Of a stretch of DNA of 30,100 bases, positions 7,861 through 15,402 are shown piece after piece. The translations under genes and the position numbers were made by a program. A model generated the notes under the pieces. It saw only the letters and a program-made list of their open reading frames with translations, did not search any database and had not been told where the DNA came from. How positions within the stretch are numbered: position 1 is the first letter of the stretch; each line of letters starts with the position of its first letter. Source of the DNA: JBGOUV01 sp041477815 (GTDB lineage: Bacteria; Acidobacteriota; Terriglobia; Bryobacterales; JACQDG01); the NCBI GenBank assembly GCA_041477815.1, contig JBGOUV010000026.1, forward strand, positions 1 through 30,100, read 5' to 3'.

Positions 7861-8053
7861 TGGTCAGGTTCAAGGTTCCGGGCTCTTTCGAGTCAAGGAT
7901 GGGAAACTTGACCCTTCGCCGGCGAGGTGGGGAGGCGGTCAATTCGCGCTCGACGGCCGAGCGCAGCACTTGTTTGAGAGGCACGCCTCTATGGGCCGCG
8001 AGCGCCTTGAGTTGCCTGAAGGTGGCATCGGGGAGATCGAGGGTGGTTCGCAT
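7832..8053 (-). CDS. vapB: Ribbon-helix-helix antitoxin of the VapC pair
   Basis: A 73-residue antitoxin. Residues 1-40 (MRTTLDLPDATFRQLKALA and following) form a typical ribbon-helix-helix DNA-binding unit: a short strand and two helices that dimerise and usually repress the operon. The basic RRRRVKFP patch and the acidic C-terminal tail NLTNADIEDLLT would then bind the toxin. The start is the ATG at 8051-8053. There is no ribosome site before it, and a good promoter ends only six bases upstream, which suggests a leaderless message. The gene overlaps the toxin by 29 bases. Confidence 0.88.
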   Translation of the reverse strand: MRTTLDLPDATFRQLKALAAHRGVPLKQVLRSAVERELTASPPRRRRVKFPILDSKEPGTLNLTNADIEDLLT

Positions 8054-8059
8054 AAACGC

Positions 8060-8088
8060 ATCTTAGCACGAAAGCGTCTCGCCCTAAA
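8060..8088 (-). promoter_or_regulatory. Candidate vapBC promoter, leaderless type
   Basis: On the minus strand TTTAGG (8088-8083) and TAAGAT (8065-8060) are separated by exactly 17 bases. The antitoxin ATG begins seven bases after the -10 box, so transcription would start at or next to the start codon. The -35 box overlaps the stop codon of the upstream gene. This is pattern matching only. Confidence 0.5.
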
Positions 8089-8641
8089 CGCCACAGGGGA
8101 GGAACTGGCCTCGGGTGGCCGGGCCGGGCGTTGCCGGGCCGGGGTTGGTGGCCAGCACCTTGGTGGACCTTGCCAGCAGGATGATTTGGGCGGCGCCTCG
8201 CTCCAGCAGGCATTTCGGGCAGTTTAGATACCAGAAGTACATGGCGTCGATGCGGCCCATGCGGGCGGCCCGGAGGTCGCGGTAAAAACGCGGCATCTCG
8301 CGCAGCGCCGGATCGAAGCCGGGCTTGGGAACGACGCGGGAGTAAAACAGGTTGTGAAAGGTCTGGACCGGGGGGGCGCCGGCGGCGGCGTGGTCCACGG
8401 ACACCAGGACCTCTCCCGAGAACCATCCGTCCCGGTGCAGGACCATGGGGGCGCCGGTCAGTCGGTAGCGCACGCCGTCGATCTGGGAGGCCAGCGACTC
8501 CAGGTCTTGTTGCAGCCGCCGGGGGACGTGCAGGAACAGGGGCGTTCGGGCGGCCAGGAAGCTCTGGCCCACCAGGCTGACCTCGCGGTCCTCCCATTGG
8601 GCCGGCTGGATCTTGGGACACTGGCACTCGCCCGCTGCCAT
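8084..8641 (-). CDS. Unknown protein with CxC and CPKC motifs
   Basis: A 185-residue cytoplasmic-looking protein that I do not recognise. It has ECQCPKI at residues 5-11 and LNCPKCLLERGA near 138-149; four cysteines in CxC and CxxC pairs could bind a metal or form a redox site, although no bound metal can be shown. Between them are a conserved-looking FLHVPRRLQQDL helix and several aromatic strands (GWFSGEVLVSVDH, TFHNLFYSR). There is no signal peptide or membrane segment. It begins 12 bases after the serine hydrolase stop, with GAGGGC before the ATG, so the two are probably co-transcribed. Codon use resembles the neighbours. Confidence 0.75.
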   Translation of the reverse strand: MAAGECQCPKIQPAQWEDREVSLVGQSFLAARTPLFLHVPRRLQQDLESLASQIDGVRYRLTGAPMVLHRDGWFSGEVLVSVDHAAAGAPPVQTFHNLFYSRVVPKPGFDPALREMPRFYRDLRAARMGRIDAMYFWYLNCPKCLLERGAAQIILLARSTKVLATNPGPATPGPATRGQFLPCGV

Positions 8642-8653
8642 GCCCTCATTATC

Positions 8654-9898
8654 TCACGGCTGTTTCCGGAAGGTCCGTCCGTTCCGGTGCAGGTACTTGT
8701 CCGATACGAACACCACGCCGGGCCCCACGAGTGTGGTGCGCCCACCCTCTCGTAGGACCAGCTTGCCGTCCTCGCGGAGGACTTCGATGCGTTCGCTCCC
8801 CTGCGCGTACACACCCTCGCCTCCGGTCGGAGCCGGTCGGGACTTTGGCTCCGGCGGGGGTCCCAGGGGGAGCAGCAGCTCCAGCGCCTTCTCGGAGGTT
8901 CGGGGCAGGGTTCCGCCGGTCTTATTCACGAGCACGATGACGGCTACCTTCTGATCCGGCGCCAGGCGGATCGACGATCCGTATCCCAGGCGGCTCCCAT
9001 TGTGGTCCCACAGCCGCACCCCGCGATGCTCTCCCACCCGCAGCCCGTACCCGTAGCGCCGGTCGCTCCCCGGCACCTCCACGTGACCGGTTGTCATCCG
9101 GGCGATGACTGACGGCGGGAGGACGCCGCGTCCGTCGTGCAGCAGTGCGATGCACCACTGGGCCAAGTCCCGCGACGAGGAGAATAGCGATCCCGCCGGC
9201 CACCCCGACGCGTTGTTGGCCGCCGGCCGCGCTACCTTTCCCGCTTCGTGGCCCTGCGCCAGCGGGTAGGTCATGGCCATGGTCGGACGGAACGTGGAGG
9301 TCTTCATCCCCAGCGGCTGCAGGATCCGCTCGGCCATGACGTCGGCGAACGGCCTGCCCCCGAGCTGTTCGACCAGGAACCCGGCCACCCAATAGCCGGG
9401 ATTCGAGTAGGAGTAGACCTCGCCCGGGTCGGTGAAGAACTTGTCGTCCTTCCAGGCCCGGATGCCCGCCGCCAGCGCTGAGTCGTCCTGCGACCCATAC
9501 ATGGGCGCCTCGTCCGACAGACCGGCGGAGTGGGTGAGGAGCTGATGCGCCGTCACCCGGGCCAGCTTGGGAGGGAGACCCTGAACATACTGGCCAATCG
9601 GACGGTCCAGGCGCAGCTTCCCCTCGCCGGCCAGCAGGGCCAGCGCGGCGGCGGTGAACATCTTAGTGGTGGAGCCCAGGCGGAAGAGCATGTCGGGCGT
9701 CACCTCGGCGCCGGTTTCGACGCTGGCGACACCGAAGCCCCTGGCAAAAACGACCTGCTCGCCCTGCACCACCGCCACCGCCCCACCCGGAGTTTGCGTG
9801 GCGCGCAGCTCTTCTCGCGCCACCGCTTCCAGGCTGCTCCAGTCCTGCGCCGGCGCCGCCAGGGTGACACATAAGAAAAGGATCGCTCGTCGTATCAC
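8654..9898 (-). CDS. Secreted serine hydrolase, class C beta-lactamase fold
   Basis: A 414-residue member of the beta-lactamase/transpeptidase-like group that includes class C beta-lactamases, D-aminopeptidases and esterases. A signal peptide covers residues 1-17 (ending LAAPAQ). The active site is complete: the SxxK motif S76-TTK79, the YxN motif Y164-S165-N166, and an HNG triad-like motif (LWDHNGSRLGYG) near 312. A C-terminal tail after about residue 345, with Pro-rich spacing and GVYAQGSERIEVL, looks like the small lipocalin-like extension seen in non-lactamase members, so peptidase or esterase activity is at least as likely as drug resistance. AGGA precedes the ATG. The gene diverges from the M42 peptidase. 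Confidence 0.9.
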   Translation of the reverse strand: MIRRAILFLCVTLAAPAQDWSSLEAVAREELRATQTPGGAVAVVQGEQVVFARGFGVASVETGAEVTPDMLFRLGSTTKMFTAAALALLAGEGKLRLDRPIGQYVQGLPPKLARVTAHQLLTHSAGLSDEAPMYGSQDDSALAAGIRAWKDDKFFTDPGEVYSYSNPGYWVAGFLVEQLGGRPFADVMAERILQPLGMKTSTFRPTMAMTYPLAQGHEAGKVARPAANNASGWPAGSLFSSSRDLAQWCIALLHDGRGVLPPSVIARMTTGHVEVPGSDRRYGYGLRVGEHRGVRLWDHNGSRLGYGSSIRLAPDQKVAVIVLVNKTGGTLPRTSEKALELLLPLGPPPEPKSRPAPTGGEGVYAQGSERIEVLREDGKLVLREGGRTTLVGPGVVFVSDKYLHRNGRTFRKQP

Positions 9899-9904
9899 GT
9901 CCTA

Positions 9905-9910
9905 TATAAT
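9905..9910 (+). promoter_or_regulatory. Candidate -10 box for the M42 peptidase gene
   Basis: A perfect TATAAT lies in the 30-base gap between the divergent serine hydrolase and M42 genes, 18 bases before the ATG. No convincing -35 box is seen at the proper distance. A GGAGG ribosome site follows at 9918-9922. Confidence 0.4.
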
Positions 9911-9928
9911 ACGGGCTCGGAGGGCGAG

Positions 9929-11074
9929 ATGGGGCGCATCCTTACACTGCTGTTGGTAGTGCTGTGGCCGTGCCTGGGGGGGCCGCGGGAATTGGACCGC
10001 ATCGAGCGGCTGCTCGAAGAGCTGACCAACGCTCCCGGCCCCAGCGGATTTGAGGGCCCTGTCCGGACCATCGTGCGCCGCGAGATCACGCCGCTCGCGA
10101 CCAGCGTCGAGACCGACGGCCTGGGCTCGCTGATCGCCACGCTCAAGGGCTCGTCGGACGGTCCCCGCGTTATGATGGCCGCCCACATGGATGAGCTGGG
10201 GATGCTGGTGAAGTACATCACGCCAGAGGGGTACATCCGGTTCCAGACCCTGGGCGGCTGGCTCGACCAGGGGCTCATCAACCAGCGCTATGTGATCCTC
10301 ACCCGCAAGGGTCCCGTCCAGGGCGTCACCGGACTGAAGACGCCGCACGTCATGTCGCTGGCCGAGCGTGGCCGGATCATCGAGCGCGACCGGATCTTCC
10401 TCGATGTCGGGGCCACCTCGCGCCAGGACGCCGAGGAGCGTCTCGGTATTCATCCGGGCGATCCCATTGCCCCGGACAGCAAGTTTCTGGTGCTCAACGA
10501 CGGCCGCCGCTACGTGGGAAAAGCCTGGGACGACCGCATCGGACTGGCGGTGATGATCGAGGTAATGCGCCGGCTCCGGCAGAGTCCGGCCCCCAACACC
10601 CTCTACGGCGTGGCCACCGTGCAGGAAGAGATCGGCCTGCGCGGCGCCCACACGTCCAGCAATATCGTCAAGCCGGATATCGGCCTGTCGATCGAGGTGG
10701 GCGTGGCTGCCGACTATCCGGGGATTACGCTGGATGAGGCGCAGGAGAGGGTCGGCGCCGGTCCGGGCCTGTTCCTGCACGACTCCTCCATGCTCCCCAA
10801 CCTCCAACTGCGCGATTTCATCATGGACGTGGCCCGCGACAAGAAGATCCCCCTACAGTTCAACCTGCTGAGCGGCTACGGTGAGGACGGCGCCGAGATG
10901 CAGCGCGTTCACGGCGGCGCCCCGGCCATCAACATCACCGTGCCGACGCGGTACCTGCACAACCACAACGACCTGCTCAGTCGCGACGACTTCGACCGTG
11001 CCGTGGACCTGGTTACGGAGGTGGTGCGCCGCCTGGATGCCGCCACTGTCCGCCGCTTGAAGAGCTTCGAGTAG
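9929..11074 (+). CDS. Secreted M42/M20-type metallopeptidase
   Basis: A 381-residue di-metal aminopeptidase of the M42 (deblocking aminopeptidase / endoglucanase M) family. Metal and catalytic residues stand in family order: H86 and D88 in AAHMDELG, D201 or D202 in KAWDDRIG, the general base and ligand E233/E234 in VQEEIGLRGA, the acidic ligand in the EVGVAADYPG region, and the final histidine in PTRYLHNHND. Unlike most M42 enzymes, which are cytoplasmic, it begins with a hydrophobic segment (residues 3-17) that looks like a signal peptide. The ATG follows a strong GGAGGGCGAG site. It likely works in the periplasm with the neighbouring dipeptidase and serine hydrolase on peptides. Confidence 0.9.
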   Translation: MGRILTLLLVVLWPCLGGPRELDRIERLLEELTNAPGPSGFEGPVRTIVRREITPLATSVETDGLGSLIATLKGSSDGPRVMMAAHMDELGMLVKYITPEGYIRFQTLGGWLDQGLINQRYVILTRKGPVQGVTGLKTPHVMSLAERGRIIERDRIFLDVGATSRQDAEERLGIHPGDPIAPDSKFLVLNDGRRYVGKAWDDRIGLAVMIEVMRRLRQSPAPNTLYGVATVQEEIGLRGAHTSSNIVKPDIGLSIEVGVAADYPGITLDEAQERVGAGPGLFLHDSSMLPNLQLRDFIMDVARDKKIPLQFNLLSGYGEDGAEMQRVHGGAPAINITVPTRYLHNHNDLLSRDDFDRAVDLVTEVVRRLDAATVRRLKSFE

Positions 11075-11090
11075 GACGGCGGCCGGTCCT

Positions 11091-11125
11091 GGATCGTAGA
11101 TCGTGGATCGTGGATCGTGGATGGT
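11091..11125. repeat. Period-7 intergenic repeat array (copy 2)
   Basis: Five adjacent heptamers: GGATCGT, AGATCGT, GGATCGT, GGATCGT, GGATGGT, between the M42 gene and the receptor gene that faces it. This is the cleanest array in the window. The unit differs from the other arrays (261, 23410) but the period is the same. Confidence 0.85.
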
Positions 11126-11236
11126 GGGCAAGGCCTGCGGTGGAAGCAAGAGTGTCTTGGTCCGATGACGACGCTTAGGCGGTGGAGCACCCAGGCTGCG
11201 TACTATGACCCAGAGGGGACACCCGGCCCCCTCTCC

Positions 11237-14200
11237 CTAGAACACGAACCGCAGACTCAACTGAATCCGGCGGGGGTAGTTCGCCTGGTTGGAGGCGACA
11301 ACCTGCCCGAACTGAACGTTGGAGGCGTTCGCTGTGGTCGGAGCCGGGAATACGGGGTGATTCAGCGCGTTCAGGAACTCCGCCCGGAACTGAACTTCCT
11401 TGCCTTCGGCGATCGCGGTCCCTTTCAGCACCGAGAAATCGAGGTTATTGCCGCCCTGGCTTCGGATAAACCCGAACCTCTGGGGGAAGGTGCGGATCTG
11501 CCGGCTGATGTCCATCTGACGGGCGGAGGCCCGCTCGAAACCGGCCTCTGTGTTGAAGAACCGCTGCCACGTCCGCTGGTCCGAGGGCAGCGCGATGTTG
11601 TTCACGTCACCGTAGAACAGGAGGCTCTGCGCAATGAAATCCGGACCCGACGCCGACATCGCCCAGTTGAGGGGGGCGCCGCTCTGGATGCCGTAGACGC
11701 CGGAAAGCCTCCAGCCGCTGATGATCTTGGAGACCACGGGATTCCCACTGGGGAGCCGGCGTCCCTTGCCGAACGGCAGGTCGTAGATACCGCTTATGGC
11801 CAGCCGGTGCGGGAAGTCCATATCCGAGATCACCTCGTTCGGCCGCAACTGGTCCCAGTAGAGGACTTCGGTCGCCTGCAGGAACTTGGAGAAGGTGTAG
11901 TTGGCGGCCACCGAGTATCCCGCGGTGAACCGCTTTTCCAGCCGGGCTTGGAAGGAGTGGTACCAGGAGTAGCCGTCGTAGCGGTTCGTGCCCACCGTGT
12001 CGAACTGGGGATAGGGGCGCAGCAGCCGCTCGCGGGCGATATTGGTTCCCGTCAGTTGCGAAACCGCGCCGGCGGGAAGGAGCTGGTAGAACGGGTTCGG
12101 GATGTTGGCGCTCAGATAGTTGATCCGGGCATCGTCTCGCAACGGGCTGGTGCTCAGATACTGCGACGGCGTCACGTTCAGGTTCGGCAGGTTCTGCTGG
12201 TTGATCTCCAGATGGGTGCCGCGATTGCCGACGTAGCTGGCCTCGGCCACGAGCCCGCCGCATATTTGTCGCTGGAGGCCGAGCTCCCAGCGCTGCATAT
12301 AGGGCATCCGCGGCTTCTCATTGAAAAACGTGATGGCCTGGCCGAGGAACGTCTGCGCGCCCTGAGCGGCTCCCAGAGGCTCCAGGATCCCGTTCGGGAA
12401 GGGATTGGAGAGCGTGCCGATAAAGGTGAGTCCGTTGTCCAGGCTGGGGATGACGGGCGTCTGCCGGCTGAACCCGCTCTGGATCACGTCTCCGCGCCGC
12501 TGGCCCAGGAACCCAAAGAAGATGCCGTAGCCGGTGCGCAGAACCGTTTTATCGTTAAGGTTGTAGGCGAGCCCGAACCGCGGCATGAGGTTGCGCTTGG
12601 GGGTGTCATACAACCCGCGAGGCTGCCCTCCCACGTTGGCGAAGGTCAGCCCGCCGGCAAGGCGGAACTGGCTGGCCAGAACCTCGGGCGTCGTATTCAG
12701 CGCATACCGAGCTTGCACCGCCGCCTCGATGGGCTGCGCGGCGGTGAAATCAAAGCCGCGGACGCTGCGGTCAAACCGCTCCGTCAGCGCGCCCTCGAAC
12801 TCCCAGCGCAGACCCATGTTCAGCGTGAGCCGGGAGGTAGCCTTCCAGTCATCGTGCACAAAGAAGCCCCACGACGTGGACTGCTCAGCATAGCTCGCAG
12901 TACGGCTGACATAGCTGTTGGTGGGCGACGGAATGCCCAGCAGCAGAGACGCCACCGACTGGCCCAGCGAGCCCGGCGCCGTCGGAGAGTTGTCGAGCGG
13001 ACCGCGGGTCCAGGTGGCGTCGAAGTTGAACCGGCCGGTCTGTTCATTGCTCCAGGGGATGCTGTTCTCCCGATAGGCGCGGAACTCCATGCCGGTCTTC
13101 AGAAAATGCGCTCCGAGAGACTTCTGGAGCGTGAAGTTGGCCGAGTGGGTGTCGATCGGCCGGTAGTCGGCGCCGCCGGCGGTGCCCTGGTACCCGGTGA
13201 TGTCGATGCGCGGGAAGGTCCGCAGGTCCGGGGAGATGGCGCTGTTATACGCCGCCGGAAAACCCAGGGTGGTCAAGTCGAATCCCGCCGATTCCGGATT
13301 CCAGATGCTGTTGCGGATGAACCGGTTGTAGCCGTAGCGGACGTTGATTACCGTAGTGGGGTTCAGGGTGTATACATCGTCGATCACGCCGGAGCTAGAC
13401 AAGAACTGAAAGAAAGTGCCGGTAGCCACGTTGTCAAAGTAGTTGTTGTAGGTGCTGTCCCGGCGGTACACGCTCAGGCGCGCGAACAGCCGCTGCCGGT
13501 CGCTGATGTTGTGGTCCACTCGCGCGGTGACCGTGTAATACTTGACGGGCTCGGTCAGCTCCGGCCGCTGAAAATTCGACGTGCCGTCGGAGTTGCCCGC
13601 CGTGAGCGGCTGGGGGAAATACGTCAGGATGTTCTTGGCGACAGGGTTGATCAGCGAGGGGGGGATGATATTGTTCGTGAACGGATCCTGCTGGTAACGG
13701 CCGCCGGCAATGGCGCGGCGTGTGAACGGGTTGTAGATGGTGTATGGCGAGCCTAGCGCCGCCAGATCGGAAAAGTCGCCGCTCTTCATTTTTTCAGTCG
13801 GAACGGTCGGCGTGCCGTTGTTCCGCGGGCGCGCCTCGTGGATGCCCTCGTAGCCCCAGAAGAAGAAAGTCTTGTTGCGGCCGTCATAGACCTTCGGCAG
13901 GTACGCCGGACCACCGAGCGAGCCACCCCAGCGCTGGTAGCTGAAGTCCGGACGGGGAATCCTGTTGGCGTTGGCAAAGAAGTCATTGGCGAACATCCCC
14001 GGAGCCATCTTGGTCCAGTAGCCGGAGCCGTGCAAGGCGTTCGTGCCGGACTTGGTGCTGATATTCGTCACGCCTCCTTCGGTCTGCCCGGAGCTGGCGT
14101 CGAACATCGCGGTCTGCACCTTGAATTCCGAGACCATGTCCGGGGTCGGCACGTAGGACGAGATCACCTCACCGTTGTTAGCCGTGGCCGTGCTGGGAGC

Positions 14201-14794
14201 GCCGTCTATGGTGACGTCGCTGCGATTGGCGCGGGTCCCGTCCATGGCGTATCCGACGATGTGGGTCGGCTCGAACGGGCGATCGAGCCGCGGGTCCCGC
14301 GCAAACGTGACGCCGGTCGCCAAGCCGATCAACAGGTAGGGGTTCCCGTGGGCGCTCGGCAGGTCGCCCACCCGGCTCACCACCGATCCCATGGAGGCCG
14401 AGGTGGTGCTCAGCAGCGGCGTCTCTTCGGCCACCGTGATGCTTTGCTCCGCCGCCCCGATCTCCAACGTGAGGTTGACCTCCAGGCGGTCGTTGACCCG
14501 CACCTCCAGATTGTCACGCACCGTTCTCTTGAAGCCCGGCAAATCGGCCGTGACCTGATACAGGCCGGGAATCAGGTACAACGCCTGATAGAAGCCGACC
14601 TCGTTGGTCGTTAACGACAGCCGGGTTCCCATGGCCTTGTTGGTTACCTGGACCGGGGCGTTGGGCACCACGGCGCCGCTGGAGTCGAGCACTTTGCCCA
14701 CGACGGCTCCTCGGGCGTCCTGAGCCACCAGTCTTGCCTGCCACGGCGTCGCCAGTAAAGCGACCGACAGGACCCAGTTTATTCGAGATCGCAT
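11237..14794 (-). CDS. Oar-like TonB-dependent receptor 1
   Basis: A 1185-residue outer-membrane protein. In order: signal peptide (1-25, ending RLVAQ); a carboxypeptidase-regulatory-like beta-sandwich (about 27-110, GAVVGKVLDSSGAVVPNAPV); a plug region with VTIDGAPS and TNISTKSGTNALHGSGYW; and a long beta-barrel ending in LSLRFVF, whose terminal Phe is the usual outer-membrane assembly signal. Such receptors are greatly expanded in Acidobacteriota and are presumed to take up large or complex substrates, but ligands are mostly unknown. The start is the ATG at 14792-14794 with GGAGGA upstream; a reading from 15004 would add 70 residues without a signal and is rejected. No SusD-like partner is nearby. 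Confidence 0.93.
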   Translation of the reverse strand: MRSRINWVLSVALLATPWQARLVAQDARGAVVGKVLDSSGAVVPNAPVQVTNKAMGTRLSLTTNEVGFYQALYLIPGLYQVTADLPGFKRTVRDNLEVRVNDRLEVNLTLEIGAAEQSITVAEETPLLSTTSASMGSVVSRVGDLPSAHGNPYLLIGLATGVTFARDPRLDRPFEPTHIVGYAMDGTRANRSDVTIDGAPSTATANNGEVISSYVPTPDMVSEFKVQTAMFDASSGQTEGGVTNISTKSGTNALHGSGYWTKMAPGMFANDFFANANRIPRPDFSYQRWGGSLGGPAYLPKVYDGRNKTFFFWGYEGIHEARPRNNGTPTVPTEKMKSGDFSDLAALGSPYTIYNPFTRRAIAGGRYQQDPFTNNIIPPSLINPVAKNILTYFPQPLTAGNSDGTSNFQRPELTEPVKYYTVTARVDHNISDRQRLFARLSVYRRDSTYNNYFDNVATGTFFQFLSSSGVIDDVYTLNPTTVINVRYGYNRFIRNSIWNPESAGFDLTTLGFPAAYNSAISPDLRTFPRIDITGYQGTAGGADYRPIDTHSANFTLQKSLGAHFLKTGMEFRAYRENSIPWSNEQTGRFNFDATWTRGPLDNSPTAPGSLGQSVASLLLGIPSPTNSYVSRTASYAEQSTSWGFFVHDDWKATSRLTLNMGLRWEFEGALTERFDRSVRGFDFTAAQPIEAAVQARYALNTTPEVLASQFRLAGGLTFANVGGQPRGLYDTPKRNLMPRFGLAYNLNDKTVLRTGYGIFFGFLGQRRGDVIQSGFSRQTPVIPSLDNGLTFIGTLSNPFPNGILEPLGAAQGAQTFLGQAITFFNEKPRMPYMQRWELGLQRQICGGLVAEASYVGNRGTHLEINQQNLPNLNVTPSQYLSTSPLRDDARINYLSANIPNPFYQLLPAGAVSQLTGTNIARERLLRPYPQFDTVGTNRYDGYSWYHSFQARLEKRFTAGYSVAANYTFSKFLQATEVLYWDQLRPNEVISDMDFPHRLAISGIYDLPFGKGRRLPSGNPVVSKIISGWRLSGVYGIQSGAPLNWAMSASGPDFIAQSLLFYGDVNNIALPSDQRTWQRFFNTEAGFERASARQMDISRQIRTFPQRFGFIRSQGGNNLDFSVLKGTAIAEGKEVQFRAEFLNALNHPVFPAPTTANASNVQFGQVVASNQANYPRRIQLSLRFVF

Positions 14795-14900
14795 AGGGGT
14801 TCCTCCCGTCACCTGACGTAATCGTTCTTTTGCACGCGGAATGCCGCCCCGGTTGGCATCGATATTGCTTACTTGTTGATCGGTAGCGGGAGGTCCGATC

Positions 14901-14942
14901 ATGAGGAAGCACCTATTGATTCTCCTGAAGGAGATGCTATGA
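14901..14942 (+). CDS. Possible 13-residue leader ORF
   Basis: A short reading frame encoding MRKHLLILLKEML has its own good ribosome site (GGGAGG, seven bases before the ATG). Its TGA overlaps the ATG of the next gene as ATGA. It also contains, in AAGGAG, the ribosome site for that gene. It lies in the divergent gap between the receptor and the small secreted protein. It could couple translation or act as a leader peptide; chance is possible at this length. Confidence 0.4.
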   Translation: MRKHLLILLKEML

Positions 14943-15391
14943 GGATTCGAAAGCTGTGGGCCGTGGTCCTTCTGACAGTCACGGCAGCCGCGGTATCGGC
15001 GCAATCCGGTAGAACGCCGGCGATGGTCTTGGCAGAAAGGCGGGGCGCAGAGTTGCGGAAAGAGCTGGCGAAGTCAGCCTATACGGCCAAGCGCTCGCTG
15101 CCGGCTTCGGAAGATATCTTCGTCGAAAACGGTCAGGTCATCGAGGCGCTATTTGTCCTCACCGTCAGGGAGAAGCCGGTGGCCATACCAGCCGGAAGCA
15201 CTACATCTGTATCCAGGGTGGTGTTGCTCGATAGAGGACTACATATCTACTTCGCCGACAACCGCTGCGCAGTCATCGTATTGACCAAGGAAGACAAGCT
15301 CATCCAGGACATGAGCACGCGGCAGCTCCTGGAGCTCGCCAAGGAAGGCATCGGGGTGCTGTTTGAGTCCAAGGAGAGGCCGGTGACGTAG
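14939..15391 (+). CDS. Small secreted protein of unknown function
   Basis: A 150-residue protein with a clear signal peptide (MRIRKLWAVVLLTVTAAAVSAQ, cleavage after about residue 22). The mature part of about 128 residues has a Lys/Glu-rich helix and then alternating strands (ALFVLTVREKPVAIP, RVVLLDRGLHIYFADN, CAVIVLTKEDK) and a final helix. It holds a single cysteine and no motif I recognise. The start at 14939 is fixed by AAGGAG six bases upstream and by the signal peptide. It is divergent from receptor 1 and convergent with the Gfo/Idh gene 11 bases downstream. Real by codon use and signal, but no function can be assigned. Confidence 0.75.
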   Translation: MRIRKLWAVVLLTVTAAAVSAQSGRTPAMVLAERRGAELRKELAKSAYTAKRSLPASEDIFVENGQVIEALFVLTVREKPVAIPAGSTTSVSRVVLLDRGLHIYFADNRCAVIVLTKEDKLIQDMSTRQLLELAKEGIGVLFESKERPVT

Positions 15392-15402
15392 GGCTCTGGC
15401 GC

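Noticed and set aside
11117..13756. 879-codon plus-strand open frame opposite receptor 1
   Set aside because: Entirely antisense to an unmistakable TonB-dependent receptor. The translation lacks any domain pattern and reflects codon bias of the true gene.
14795..15004. N-terminal extension of receptor 1 to 15004
   Set aside because: It adds 70 residues without a signal peptide and overlaps the divergent small gene. The internal ATG at 14794 has a strong ribosome site and begins a proper signal peptide.
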